Source of the DNA: JAKOQB01 sp036824465
GTDB lineage: Bacteria > Pseudomonadota > Gammaproteobacteria > Burkholderiales > Burkholderiaceae_F
DNA: 26,150 nucleotides
Assembly: GCA_036824465.1 (NCBI GenBank)
Contig: DAITAC010000062.1
Coordinates: 1 to 26,150, forward strand
Direction: 5' to 3'
Made by a program: the position numbers and the translations under genes. The notes beneath the pieces are model-generated. The model was given only the letters and a program-made list of their open reading frames with translations, made no database searches and was not told the origin of the DNA. Of this stretch, positions 8,310-16,940 are shown piece after piece; within the stretch, counting starts at the first letter, position 1, and every line of letters starts with the position of its first letter.

Positions 8310-9545
8310 ATGGCCATCGTTGAAGTCAAGGTTCCTCAGCTGTCGGAATCGGTCGCCGAGGCGACTTTGTTGCAGTGGAAGAAGAAGCCAGGCGACGCGG
8401 TCGCGATCGACGAAATACTGATCGAAGTCGAGACCGACAAGGTTGTGCTCGAGGTTCCTGCGCCGAGCGCCGGCGTGCTGTCGAAGATCGTCAAGGTCGA
8501 CGGCAGCACGGTGGTTTCGGGGGAACTGATCGCGACGATCGATTCCGAGGCAAGGGTCGCTTCCGCGGCTGCGTCGGCGCCTGCACCGGCGGTTGCTGTT
8601 GCACCGAAGGCCGCCCCGCCGCCCGGCGCAGGTGGTGTCGCGATGCCCGCTGCGGCCAAGATGCTCGCGGACGCTGGAATGTCGGCGGCGCAGGTGGCCG
8701 GGACGGGCAAGGACGGCCGCATTCTGAAGGGCGACGTGATTGCGGCGAAGGAAGGTGTGAAACCGGCAGCCGCGCCCGCACCGGCACCGGTGCGTCCCGC
8801 GCTGCCTGAAGTCAAGGCCCCGCTCGACCTGAGCGCGCTCGCGGATCGCCCCGAGCAGCGCGTGCCGATGTCGCGCCTGCGCCAGCGCGTGGCGGAACGC
8901 CTGGTGCAGTCGCAATCAACCGCCGCGATTCTCACTACATTCAACGAAGTCAACATGCAGCCGGTGATGGAGCTGCGCAACAAGTACAAGGACAAGTTCG
9001 AGAAAGAGCACGGCGTCAAGCTTGGCTTCATGTCTTTCTTCGTCAAGGCGGCGATCGCGGCACTGAAGAAGTACCCGGTCGTGAACGCGTCCATTGATGG
9101 CACCGACATCGTCTATCACGGCTACTTCGACATCGGCATCGCGGTGGGCTCACCGCGCGGACTCGTCGTGCCGATCCTGCGCGATGCGGACCAGATGACT
9201 TTCGCCGACATCGAAAAGAAGATCGCCGACTTCGGCAAGCGCGCCGGGGAGGGCAAGCTGGGACTGGAGGAGCTCACCGGCGGCACGTTCTCGATTTCCA
9301 ATGGCGGCGTGTTCGGCTCGATGCTGTCCACACCGATCATCAATCCGCCGCAGAGCGCAATTCTCGGCATCCATGCCACCAAGGAGCGCGCAGTGGTCGA
9401 GAACGGCCAGGTCGTCGTGCGGCCGATGAACTATCTCGCGCTGTCGTATGACCATCGGATCATTGACGGTCGCGAAGCGGTGCTGTCGCTGGTGGCGATG
9501 AAGGAGGCGCTCGAAGATCCGGCGCGCCTGCTGCTCGAGGTATAG
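8310..9545 (+). CDS. sucB: 2-oxoglutarate dehydrogenase E2, dihydrolipoyl succinyltransferase
   Basis: This core protein of the 2-oxoglutarate dehydrogenase complex transfers succinyl from its lipoyl arm to coenzyme A. The 411 residues hold one lipoyl domain (1-80) with the modified lysine in ETDKV (K44), an Ala/Pro-rich linker (about 80-108), an E1/E3-binding domain (about 111-146, with AGTGKDGRILKGDV), a second Ala/Pro linker, and the catalytic domain from about 180. The active site is HRIIDG, with H382 and D386. Length and domain order are normal. It sits 118 bases after sucA; that gap carries twin hairpins. The ribosome site (AGAG) before the ATG is weak. It lies 19 bases upstream of lpdA and is probably co-transcribed with it. 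Confidence 0.97.
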   Translation: MAIVEVKVPQLSESVAEATLLQWKKKPGDAVAIDEILIEVETDKVVLEVPAPSAGVLSKIVKVDGSTVVSGELIATIDSEARVASAAASAPAPAVAVAPKAAPPPGAGGVAMPAAAKMLADAGMSAAQVAGTGKDGRILKGDVIAAKEGVKPAAAPAPAPVRPALPEVKAPLDLSALADRPEQRVPMSRLRQRVAERLVQSQSTAAILTTFNEVNMQPVMELRNKYKDKFEKEHGVKLGFMSFFVKAAIAALKKYPVVNASIDGTDIVYHGYFDIGIAVGSPRGLVVPILRDADQMTFADIEKKIADFGKRAGEGKLGLEELTGGTFSISNGGVFGSMLSTPIINPPQSAILGIHATKERAVVENGQVVVRPMNYLALSYDHRIIDGREAVLSLVAMKEALEDPARLLLEV

Positions 9546-9564
9546 GCCGGGGAGAAAGACAGCA

Positions 9565-10983
9565 ATGAGCAAGAGTTTCGACGTCATCGTGATTGGAGCC
9601 GGCCCGGGCGGCTACATCGCCGCGATCCGTGCTGCCCAGCTTGGCTTCAGTGTGGCCTGCATCGATGAATGGAAGAACGCCAAAGGCGGCGCCGCGCTGG
9701 GCGGCACCTGCACCAACATCGGCTGCATTCCATCCAAGGCATTACTGCAGTCGTCAGAGAATTACGAACATGCATCGCATCACTTCAAGGACCATGGGAT
9801 CGAAGTCAGGGAACTGTCGATCAACCTGGCGCAGATGCTGGCGCGCAAGGACAAAGTGGTGAAACAGAACAACGACGGCATCGCCTTTCTCTTCAAGAAG
9901 AACAAGGTGACGTTCTTTCACGGCCGCGGATCGTTCGCTGGCAAGAGCGACAACGGCTACGAGATCAAGGTCAACGACGAGATGATCGCCGGCAGGCATG
10001 TGATCGTGGCCACCGGTTCGAATCCGCGTGCGCTGCCGGGCGCGGCGTTTGACGAGAAACTGGTGCTCTCGAACGACGGTGCGCTTGCGATCCCCGAAGT
10101 GCCCAGGCGTCTGGGCGTGGTCGGTGCAGGCGTGATCGGGCTGGAGATGGGATCGGTGTGGCGGCGGCTGGGTGCGGACGTGACCGTGCTGGAAGCGCTG
10201 CCGGCCTTCCTCGGCGCGGTAGACGAATCGATCGCCAAAGAGGCGCAGAAGGTCTTCACGAAGCAGGGACTGAAGATGCACTTCGGCGTCAACATCAGCG
10301 CGGTGAAGACGGCGAAAAGCAGTGTCGAGGTCCAGTTCACGGACAACGCCGGCGCCGCGCAAACGCTTGCCTGCGACAAGTTGATCATATCGATCGGCCG
10401 CGTGCCGAACACGACCGGGCTGGGCGCCGACGCGGTCGGGCTGAAGCTCGACGAGCGCGGCTTCGTCGCCGTCGACGACGACTGCCGCACCAACCTGCCG
10501 GATGTGTGGGCGATCGGCGACGTCGTGCGTGGTCCGATGCTGGCGCACAAGGCGGAAGAAGAAGGCGTGGCGGTCGCCGAGCGCATCGCCGGGCAGCATG
10601 GTCACGTGAACTTCAACACGATTCCGTGGGTGATCTACACGTCGCCCGAAATCGCCTGGGTCGGCCAGACGGAGCAGCAGTTGAAGAGCGCCGGGCGCGC
10701 GTACAAGTCCGGATCGTTTCCATTCGCGGCCAACGGTCGCGCGCGCGCGCTCGGCGATACGACCGGAATGGTGAAGTTTCTGGCGGACGCAAAGACCGAT
10801 GAGATTCTCGGCGTGCACATGATCGGACCGATGGCATCCGAACTGATTTCCGAAGCCGTGGTCGCCATGGAGTTCAAGGCGTCGAGCGAGGACATTGCCC
10901 GCATCTGCCACGCGCACCCGTCGCTGTCGGAGGTGACCAAGGAAGCGGCGCTGGCGGTCGACAAGCGGACGCTGAATCTGTGA
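9565..10983 (+). CDS. lpdA: Dihydrolipoyl dehydrogenase (E3)
   Basis: This flavoprotein reoxidises the dihydrolipoyl arm of SucB and reduces NAD+. The 472-residue protein has the FAD motif GAGPGG at 11-16, the redox-active disulfide GGTCTNIGC (C49, C54), an NAD-binding GAGVIGLEMG in the middle, a second FAD site (WAIGDVVRGPMLAHKAEEEG), and the C-terminal dimer-interface catalytic pair in HPSLSE (H451, E456). GGGGAGAAAG supplies a good ribosome site before the ATG. It follows sucB closely and completes the complex, so this copy is probably dedicated to 2-oxoglutarate dehydrogenase; a pyruvate dehydrogenase E3 may exist elsewhere in the genome. Confidence 0.97.
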   Translation: MSKSFDVIVIGAGPGGYIAAIRAAQLGFSVACIDEWKNAKGGAALGGTCTNIGCIPSKALLQSSENYEHASHHFKDHGIEVRELSINLAQMLARKDKVVKQNNDGIAFLFKKNKVTFFHGRGSFAGKSDNGYEIKVNDEMIAGRHVIVATGSNPRALPGAAFDEKLVLSNDGALAIPEVPRRLGVVGAGVIGLEMGSVWRRLGADVTVLEALPAFLGAVDESIAKEAQKVFTKQGLKMHFGVNISAVKTAKSSVEVQFTDNAGAAQTLACDKLIISIGRVPNTTGLGADAVGLKLDERGFVAVDDDCRTNLPDVWAIGDVVRGPMLAHKAEEEGVAVAERIAGQHGHVNFNTIPWVIYTSPEIAWVGQTEQQLKSAGRAYKSGSFPFAANGRARALGDTTGMVKFLADAKTDEILGVHMIGPMASELISEAVVAMEFKASSEDIARICHAHPSLSEVTKEAALAVDKRTLNL

Positions 10984-10992
10984 ACCGTTGCT

Positions 10993-11058
10993 CGTGATCC
11001 GCGCTCCGCGGCTCGTACGCGGCGGTCGGGCTTGACGGATCTCTGAGCACGGATCGCG
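10993..11058. repeat. Inverted repeat in the lpdA-zapE gap
   Basis: CGTGATCCGCGCTC (10993-11006) and GAGCACGGATCGCG (11045-11058) are inverted copies differing at two of 14 positions. An inner CCGCG/CGCGG hairpin lies around 11006-11022. The ten bases TCGTGATCCG at 10992-11001 recur exactly at 16007-16016 in another gap, also with an inverted partner. It may be a degenerate member of the same family or a transcription attenuator; there is no T-run. Confidence 0.5.
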
Positions 11059-11061
11059 CCG

Positions 11062-12156
11062 ATGCCTTTCCGTTCCCATCTCGACGCCGCCCTGGCCGAA
11101 CGGGGCTACACACTCGACCCGGCGCAGATGCAGGCGGCCGATCGGCTGCAGCGACTCGCTGAGGAATGGACCCTCTACAAGCATGCGCGGCGAAACGCGT
11201 TCCTGAAGCTCGTCAGTCGCCCGGAACTGCCGCGCGGCGTTTATCTGTACGGCGGCGTGGGGCGCGGCAAGAGCTTCCTGATGGACTGCTTCTTCTCCGC
11301 CGTGCCGCTGCTTCGCAAGACGCGCATTCATTTTCACGAATTCATGCGCGGGACTCATCGCGAGCTTGACGAACTGAAAGGCACGCAGGATCCGCTGGAC
11401 GAGGTGGCGCGCCGGGTGGCGCATCGTCATCGGTTGATCTGCTTCGACGAGTTCCACGTGTCCGACATTGCCGACGCGATGATCCTGCATCGACTGCTTG
11501 TGCGTCTGTTCGATCTTGGCGTCGGCTTCGTGATGACCTCGAACCATGCACCCGACGCGCTCTACCCTGAAGGGCTGCACCGCGACCGTTTCCTGCCGGC
11601 GATCGAATTGCTGCAGGCGAGGCTCGATGTGGTCAGGGTCGACGGCGGAATTGACTATCGGCGGCGGGCGCTCGAGCACATTCATGTCTATATGACACCG
11701 CTGGATGCCGAGTCAGACGCGCACATGGAATCATCGTTCCGCGAGCTCGCCGAGACAGAAGACGACGACCCCGTGCTGCAGATCGAGGCACGTCAGATCC
11801 GCGCGCGCCGTCGCGCAGGTGGCGCAGTGTGGTTCGACTTCGCGGTGCTTTGCGGTGGCCCGCGTTCGCAGAACGATTACCTGGAGATCGCGGCGCAGTT
11901 CCACACCGTTCTGCTGTCCAACGTGCCGCAGATGTCGGCGGGCCAGGCAAGCGAGGCGCGCCGTTTTACCTGGCTGGTGGACGTGCTGTACGACCACGGC
12001 ATAAAGCTGATCATTTCAGCGGAGGCGGCCCCTGAAGCACTGTATCGCGCGGGTGCGCTTGCAATCGAGTTTCAGCGGACGGCGTCGCGGCTGATCGAAA
12101 TGCAGTCACGCCGCTACCTTGAGGCGCCGCGGCGTGCCGTGGCGACGCGGATCTGA
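11062..12156 (+). CDS. zapE: Cell division ATPase ZapE (AFG1-like)
   Basis: ZapE is an AAA-type P-loop ATPase that acts at the Z-ring in E. coli; the wider family includes mitochondrial AFG1. The 364-residue protein has Walker A GGVGRGKS at 64-71 and Walker B LICFDEF at 125-131, followed by VSDIADAM and the sensor stretch VMTSNHAPDALYPEGL, all typical of the family. The length is normal. It begins 78 bases after lpdA; the same neighbourhood (E3 gene then zapE) is common in betaproteobacteria, so the order carries little functional meaning. It ends six bases before the next gene and probably shares its transcript. Confidence 0.95.
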   Translation: MPFRSHLDAALAERGYTLDPAQMQAADRLQRLAEEWTLYKHARRNAFLKLVSRPELPRGVYLYGGVGRGKSFLMDCFFSAVPLLRKTRIHFHEFMRGTHRELDELKGTQDPLDEVARRVAHRHRLICFDEFHVSDIADAMILHRLLVRLFDLGVGFVMTSNHAPDALYPEGLHRDRFLPAIELLQARLDVVRVDGGIDYRRRALEHIHVYMTPLDAESDAHMESSFRELAETEDDDPVLQIEARQIRARRRAGGAVWFDFAVLCGGPRSQNDYLEIAAQFHTVLLSNVPQMSAGQASEARRFTWLVDVLYDHGIKLIISAEAAPEALYRAGALAIEFQRTASRLIEMQSRRYLEAPRRAVATRI

Positions 12157-12161
12157 AGCGC

Positions 12162-12833
12162 ATGCTGCGCGCGCTTGTTCTCATTGCTGCCTTATCGGCC
12201 CCGGCGTCCGCGGCGGACAGTCCGCTGCAACGCGATCTTCCGAGCGGTTCGATCCGGACGCGCGAGCAGGCGGCGAGCGCTTCACTCGCGGCGCGCGCCC
12301 GGGCTGAGTCGATCGATCTGGCATACAAGGCCGAATCCGAACGGTGCGCGACGGTCGTGCTGGTGAAACGATGCCTGGGCAATGCGCGCAGGATCCGTGA
12401 TGTGGAACTGCGCGAGGTCGAGCGGGTCAATCGCGAGGCACGCGATGTCGTGCGCAAGCTCGATGCGCAGGAGCGGGCCGGTGCGCGGGCGGCGGAAGAT
12501 GCGCGGCGCGCGGCGCAGGCACCGGCAAAGGAGCGGCAGGCGACCAGATCACGCGAGGCATATCAGGCGCGCCAGAATGCGGCCGAAAAGCGCAAACCGC
12601 AGAGCGCGCCGTCGGTCAAGCAACCGCGGACGATGCAGGGCGCGCCAGCGCCACAACTCAGCGCTGCCGAGCGGGAAGAGAACGTGCGACGCCTGCAGGA
12701 GAAGCAGCGGGCGGCGGCCGAGTACGCCAAAAGCAAGGCTGCAGAACGGGCGGCCAATGAACTCCGACGTGAACGGCGACGACAGGAAAGGCTTGAAGAA
12801 AAGAAGCGGGCGGCGGAGGCGCGTACGAAATGA
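12162..12833 (+). CDS. Secreted coiled-coil protein of unknown function with a cysteine pair
   Basis: I do not recognise a named family. The 223 residues start with a clear signal peptide (hydrophobic LRALVLIAAL, probable cleavage after APASA at about residue 17), so the protein is likely periplasmic. Two cysteines (C62 and C71, in RCATVVLVKRC) could form a disulfide. The rest is almost entirely charged helix rich in R, E, A, K and Q, predicted to be coiled coil. This composition recalls TolA-like stalks, and automatic annotation may call it a colicin import protein, but there is no membrane anchor or TolA C-terminal domain. It starts five bases after the zapE stop and ends six bases from the converging phosphatase gene. 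Confidence 0.8.
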   Translation: MLRALVLIAALSAPASAADSPLQRDLPSGSIRTREQAASASLAARARAESIDLAYKAESERCATVVLVKRCLGNARRIRDVELREVERVNREARDVVRKLDAQERAGARAAEDARRAAQAPAKERQATRSREAYQARQNAAEKRKPQSAPSVKQPRTMQGAPAPQLSAAEREENVRRLQEKQRAAAEYAKSKAAERAANELRRERRRQERLEEKKRAAEARTK

Positions 12834-12839
12834 CCGGTA

Positions 12840-13676
12840 CTACGCGGAACTGGTGTCGCCACTGCCGTTCTTCGGCGGGTCTTCTTCGAACCACAGCGTC
12901 GCGGTCGGCAGTCGCTTGGGAGGCTCGGGCGCCTCGAGCTTGACGATGGCGAGCGCCATGTTGTCGCCACGCGCCTGCGCGCGCTCGCGCGCGATGCGCA
13001 CGATGTGCTCCGACGCTTCGCGCGGTGTCAGGCTATGCAGCAGCGACCCCAGTTCCGGCTCCTCGAAATACGCCCACACGCCGTCGCTGCAAAGCAGGAA
13101 CGCGTCGCCGACGCGCAACTTGCTGGCTTCATCGATGACCAGGATGGGCTTGTTGGACACGCCCAACGCGCTGATCAGGACGTGTTTCATATGACGCGCG
13201 GCGTGTGCCGCCTGGTCGGCCTTGCCCGCTGACTGCAGATGCGCGGCGTAGGTCTGATCAGACGTTCGGTGCACCAATCGCCCGCCCCGAAAGAGGTAAA
13301 GCCGGCTGTCGCCGGCATGGGCCCAGATGGCATAGTCCTTGCGCACGATCAGGGCAACGATCGTGCTGTGCGGTTCCTTTTCACTTGACAGCGCAGTCAG
13401 GCGGATAACCGTATGCGCCTCGGTCGCGATCTGCTCCAGCAACGCGCGCAGACCGCCGGCGTCGCCTTCTGCGACCTCGTGAAACACATGGTGGGCCGTG
13501 GTGATCACCTGGTCGGATGCCATGCGGCCACCACTGCGTCCGCCCATGCCGTCGGCCACGACTGCAAGCAGCGCGTTGGGATGGCGTTTGCTGGTGATCA
13601 GCGCGACGCGATCCTGCTGTTCGGGGCGGTCCCCGATGTGCTCCGCCGTACAGGCGGTGACCTTGAAGCGGGACAT
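12840..13676 (-). CDS. PP2C-family serine/threonine protein phosphatase
   Basis: This is a metal-dependent protein phosphatase of the PPM/PP2C type, dephosphorylating Ser/Thr residues in the cytoplasm. From the ATG at 13676 it has 278 residues. Metal-binding acidic motifs are visible: GDRPEQQDR (D22), VADGMGG (D42), CSDGVW, and the C-terminal RGDNMALAIV. AHAGDSRLYLFRGG is the conserved central stretch. An in-frame TTG four codons upstream was not chosen. There is no membrane segment or receptor domain. No partner kinase is adjacent, so its substrate is unknown. It lies alone on the minus strand, tail to tail with the coiled-coil gene and divergent from the ydcH-like gene. Confidence 0.92.
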   Translation of the reverse strand: MSRFKVTACTAEHIGDRPEQQDRVALITSKRHPNALLAVVADGMGGRSGGRMASDQVITTAHHVFHEVAEGDAGGLRALLEQIATEAHTVIRLTALSSEKEPHSTIVALIVRKDYAIWAHAGDSRLYLFRGGRLVHRTSDQTYAAHLQSAGKADQAAHAARHMKHVLISALGVSNKPILVIDEASKLRVGDAFLLCSDGVWAYFEEPELGSLLHSLTPREASEHIVRIARERAQARGDNMALAIVKLEAPEPPKRLPTATLWFEEDPPKNGSGDTSSA

Positions 13677-13803
13677 TGGCGGGTGCAAAGATTTCGGGGC
13701 GAGTCTAGCGGCGACACTTCATTCCGACGCGCGCCGAACGGATGAACGGCCCTGTTAGCATGTATCAATGCTGGAGCCAGAAAGTCAGGCGGAGGGCGGG
13801 ATC

Positions 13804-14001
13804 ATGGAGTCCGAGGAGATCAAGCGCCGCATCATCGAACTGCAGGTGGAGCATCGCGATCTGGACGAGGCGATTGCCCGCATGGCCGAGCAGGCGGGTA
13901 TCGATGAGATCCGGTTGCGCCGACTCAAGAAACGAAAACTGCAGATCAAGGACACGATCTACATGCTGCAGATGCAGCTCGTGCCCGACATTCCCGCGTG
14001 A
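13804..14001 (+). CDS. YdcH/DUF465 family small helical protein
   Basis: The protein has 65 residues from the ATG at 13804 and is almost entirely helical. EHRDLDEAIARM and RLKKRKLQIKD are the hallmark stretches of the YdcH (DUF465) family; the function of the family is not established. The start at 13804 is preferred over an upstream ATG at 13768 because GGAG lies at 13791-13794 with good spacing and the product then starts MESEEI, as is usual for relatives. Its TGA overlaps the GTG start of the helicase gene in a GTGA junction, so the two are translationally coupled. Confidence 0.85.
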   Translation: MESEEIKRRIIELQVEHRDLDEAIARMAEQAGIDEIRLRRLKKRKLQIKDTIYMLQMQLVPDIPA

Positions 14002-16019
14002 GCGGGAGGCCTGCCGCGTCGTCTGAAGCAGACGTACAACTCGCTGCGGTACGCCGCCGCGTCGCCGCGGCATTCGAACCGGGTGGCGACCTGTCCGGTT
14101 CGATCGCGGGGTTCGTTCCGCGCGCATCGCAGCGCGCGATGGCGCTGCGCATCCTGGATGCAATCGCCGAGCGCGGCACGTTCGTCGCCGAGGCCGGCAC
14201 GGGTACCGGCAAAACCTTCGCGTATCTGGTGCCTGCGCTGCTTGCCGGCGGAAAGGTGTTGGTGTCGACCGGTACCAAGGCATTGCAGGACCAGGTCTTT
14301 CGCAAGGATGTCGCCACGCTGACGCAGGCGCTCGGACTGCGCATCGAGTCCGCGCTGCTAAAGGGCCGGCAGAACTACGTCTGTCTGCTGCGGCTGGCTC
14401 GGACCGAGGCCGAGGGCTTGCTTGCCTCCCGCCAGGATGTTGTTCACCTGCGTGCGATCACCCGCTTTGCACGACTTAATGCAAGCGGCGATCGGTCCGA
14501 GCTGGCCGAGGTGCCGGAGAACGCGTCGATCTGGCCAACGGTCACGTCCACGCGGGAGAACTGCCTGGGGCAGGAATGCGCGCGCTTTGACGATTGCTTC
14601 GTCTACAAGGCGCGGCGCGCGGCACAGGCGGCCGACCTCGTGGTCGTCAATCACCACCTGTTCCTGGCCGACCTCGCGTTACGTGACGACGTGCTACGCG
14701 AATTCCTGCCAAAGGTCGATACAGTGGTGCTGGACGAGGCGCACCAGTTGCCGAAAATCGCGGCCGATTTCTTTGGCAGTGGCTGGACGTTGGCGCAGTT
14801 GACCGATCTCGCGCACGATGCGCGTGCACTGGGGCTGCATGCGGCGGCGGACGGAGCCGAATGGATTTCGCTGACCCAGTCGATCGAATCGGCCGGTCGG
14901 CACGTGCGGCTTGCGATCGCTGAGCGCGGCATTGCGCCGGGAGCGCGCGCAGCGCTTGACCGCCTTCCCCGCCTGGACGAACTGCGCGGTGAGATTAGCC
15001 GTATCGATACCGCGCTGGCGGCGTTGGCGGATGCCGTGAAGACCAACCAGGGCCGCGATGACGAGCTGGATGCGCTCGGCCCGCGCATCAGCGGGTTGCG
15101 GCAGTTGATCAGCACCTGGATCGAGCCCGAATCAAAGCCCGAACCCGCGGAGACCGATGGCAACGAGTTCGTGCGCTGGGTCGGACTCACCGCCCACGGT
15201 GCGCAGTTCCAAGCCACGCCCCTGGCGCCCGGGGAGACTTTTGCGCGCCTGCGCGAGCAACAGCCGCAGGCATGGATTCTCACCTCGGCGACGCTGACGC
15301 TGGCCAACTCGTTTGAGCCGTATCTGCAGGATATCGGCCTGCCGCGTGCGCAAGCGCAGCGCTGGGACAGTCCGTTCGATTTTGCGCGGCAGGCGCTGCT
15401 GTATCTGCCGCAGTCAATGCCGAGCCCGCTCGCGCGTGATTTTTCCGAGCTTGTCGCCGATGCCGCCTGGCCGGTGATCGTCGCGGCCGGTGGCCGCACA
15501 TTCATGCTGTGCACGACGCTGCGCGCGGTGGAGCGTGTCGCCGAGCAACTGCGGCGGCGCATGGCAATCGACGGCACCGATCTGCCGCTGCTGGTGCAGG
15601 GAACGAGCACGCGCACCGCCCTGCTCGACGCCTTTCGTCAACTCGGCAACGCGGTGCTGGTCGGCAGCGTGAGCTTCTGGGAGGGTATTGATGTGCGCGG
15701 CGAGGCGCTGTCGCTGGTCGTGATCGACAAACTACCGTTTTCGCCGCCGGACGATCCAGTGGTGGAAGCACGCATCCGCCGCCTGCGCGCGCTCGGCCGT
15801 AATCCCTTTCTCGAGTATCAGTTGCCGCAGGCCGTCACATTGCTCAAGCAGGGCGCAGGGCGATTGATTCGCGATGAAAATGACCGCGGCGTGCTGATGA
15901 TTCTCGATGACCGCTTACTGACAAAGCCGTACGGCAAGACCGTGCTCGCGAGCCTGCCGCCGTTCTCGCGCACGCGGAAGGAGGAAGAAGCCTGTCGCTT
16001 CTTTCGTCGTGATCCGTGA
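13998..16019 (+). CDS. DinG/YoaA-type ATP-dependent DNA helicase with iron-sulfur cluster
   Basis: This is a superfamily 2, XPD-like 5'-3' DNA helicase. The 673-residue protein has Walker A EAGTGTGKT at 65-73, four cysteines placed as in the XPD-type 4Fe-4S domain (C129, C189, C194, C200), and the DEAH box VVLDEAH ending at 249. Its C-terminal half has SATLTL, GSVSFWEGIDVRG and QGAGRLIR (motif VI). The start is GTG at 13998, overlapping the preceding stop. The length fits YoaA-type proteins. Family members are linked to DNA damage tolerance and to unwinding R-loops and G-quadruplexes. The stop codon falls inside a heptad palindrome, so the last residues (RRDP) are repeat-encoded. Confidence 0.94.
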   Translation: MSGRPAASSEADVQLAAVRRRVAAAFEPGGDLSGSIAGFVPRASQRAMALRILDAIAERGTFVAEAGTGTGKTFAYLVPALLAGGKVLVSTGTKALQDQVFRKDVATLTQALGLRIESALLKGRQNYVCLLRLARTEAEGLLASRQDVVHLRAITRFARLNASGDRSELAEVPENASIWPTVTSTRENCLGQECARFDDCFVYKARRAAQAADLVVVNHHLFLADLALRDDVLREFLPKVDTVVLDEAHQLPKIAADFFGSGWTLAQLTDLAHDARALGLHAAADGAEWISLTQSIESAGRHVRLAIAERGIAPGARAALDRLPRLDELRGEISRIDTALAALADAVKTNQGRDDELDALGPRISGLRQLISTWIEPESKPEPAETDGNEFVRWVGLTAHGAQFQATPLAPGETFARLREQQPQAWILTSATLTLANSFEPYLQDIGLPRAQAQRWDSPFDFARQALLYLPQSMPSPLARDFSELVADAAWPVIVAAGGRTFMLCTTLRAVERVAEQLRRRMAIDGTDLPLLVQGTSTRTALLDAFRQLGNAVLVGSVSFWEGIDVRGEALSLVVIDKLPFSPPDDPVVEARIRRLRALGRNPFLEYQLPQAVTLLKQGAGRLIRDENDRGVLMILDDRLLTKPYGKTVLASLPPFSRTRKEEEACRFFRRDP

Positions 16020-16053
16020 TCTGTCACTCGTGAATCGTGCGTTGCGGATCACG
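16008..16053. repeat. CGTGATC-type heptad palindrome between convergent dinG-like gene and bamD
   Basis: CGTGATCCG (16008-16016) and CGGATCACG (16045-16053) form a perfect nine-base-pair inverted repeat. Between and including them the plus strand reads as five successive seven-base units (16008-16042) close to CGTGANN. The helicase stop (16017-16019) lies inside it, and the bamD stop (16060-16062) is seven bases beyond. Its position between converging genes would suit a bidirectional terminator, although there is no T-run. The ten-base core recurs in the lpdA-zapE gap. Confidence 0.7.
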
Positions 16054-16059
16054 AATGGA

Positions 16060-16821
16060 TCAGCGCGAGGCAGAAAGATAGCGGCTGTTGGGGAAATTGG
16101 TGCGCAGCACGCGCTCGGTGTCGGTGCGCAGCGGCTCCATGCCAAGCGCGCCGTACGAACGGATCAGGATGGAAAGCGCTTCTTCAGCCGCCGGTGTGCC
16201 CTGGTAGTCGCGCAGCGCACCTTGCGCGCGCTGGATTGCCGCGACATGGGCGCCGCGCAGCATGTAATAACGCGCCACGTTCACTTCGCTTTGGGCCAGC
16301 GCGTTGACCAGGAAATTCATCCGCGCGCGCGCGTCAGGCGCATAGCGGCTGTCGGGAAAGCGCGTGACGAGGTCCCGGTACGCATCGAATGCTTCGCGCA
16401 TTGATTTCGGATCACGTGCGCTGGGGTCCATGCCGAGCCGCTGGCCGAACAGGCCGAGGTCATCGGAAAACGTCGACAGCCCCTTCAGGTAGTGGACATA
16501 GTCGGCGGTCGGATGATTCGGGTTCAGCTTCAGGAAACGATCTGCAGCGGAGATCGCCTGCGCCGATTCGCCTTCCTTGTAGTAGGTGTAGGCAATCTCC
16601 ATCTGTGCCTGCTGCGCGTAGCGGCCGAACGGATAGCGCGCTTCGAGCTTTTCGAGCCAGTTACGCGCGGCCTGCCAGTTGCCGGCGGCCATTTCGCTCT
16701 GGGCCTCTGCATATAATCGATCAGCATCCCACTTTGCCGATGGATCGCGGTCGGTAGTGCCGCAGGCGGTGAGCAAAGCAAGAACGCCGGCTGCGATCAG
16801 GCCGGCGACCCATCTGAACAT
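16060..16821 (-). CDS. bamD: Outer membrane assembly lipoprotein BamD
   Basis: BamD is the essential lipoprotein of the BAM complex, which inserts beta-barrel proteins into the outer membrane. From the ATG at 16821 the protein has 253 residues, close to the usual length. The signal peptide ends in the lipobox LLTAC with the lipidated cysteine at C20. TPR-like helices follow, including the conserved SEMAAGNWQAARNWLEKL and RYPFGRYAQQAQMEIAY stretches. A longer open frame begins upstream at 16908, but the lipoprotein signal fixes the start. It is divergent from rluD, an arrangement common in beta- and gammaproteobacteria. Confidence 0.96.
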   Translation of the reverse strand: MFRWVAGLIAAGVLALLTACGTTDRDPSAKWDADRLYAEAQSEMAAGNWQAARNWLEKLEARYPFGRYAQQAQMEIAYTYYKEGESAQAISAADRFLKLNPNHPTADYVHYLKGLSTFSDDLGLFGQRLGMDPSARDPKSMREAFDAYRDLVTRFPDSRYAPDARARMNFLVNALAQSEVNVARYYMLRGAHVAAIQRAQGALRDYQGTPAAEEALSILIRSYGALGMEPLRTDTERVLRTNFPNSRYLSASR

Positions 16822-16940
16822 GGTCTCACCGGATGTCGAGCGCCCGTTTATTGAGCGCTCTTTGGTAGCTCCGTCATGCGCGCGAGGCCGATTCACAGTG
16901 TTGAACACGCTTCAGTTGTCCGGTTGTCCCTTAGCGGCCG

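Noticed and set aside
9754..11685. Long minus-strand open frame (643 codons) opposite lpdA and zapE
   Set aside because: It spans two real genes and their gap in antisense, with His/Arg-rich low-information sequence typical of shadow frames.
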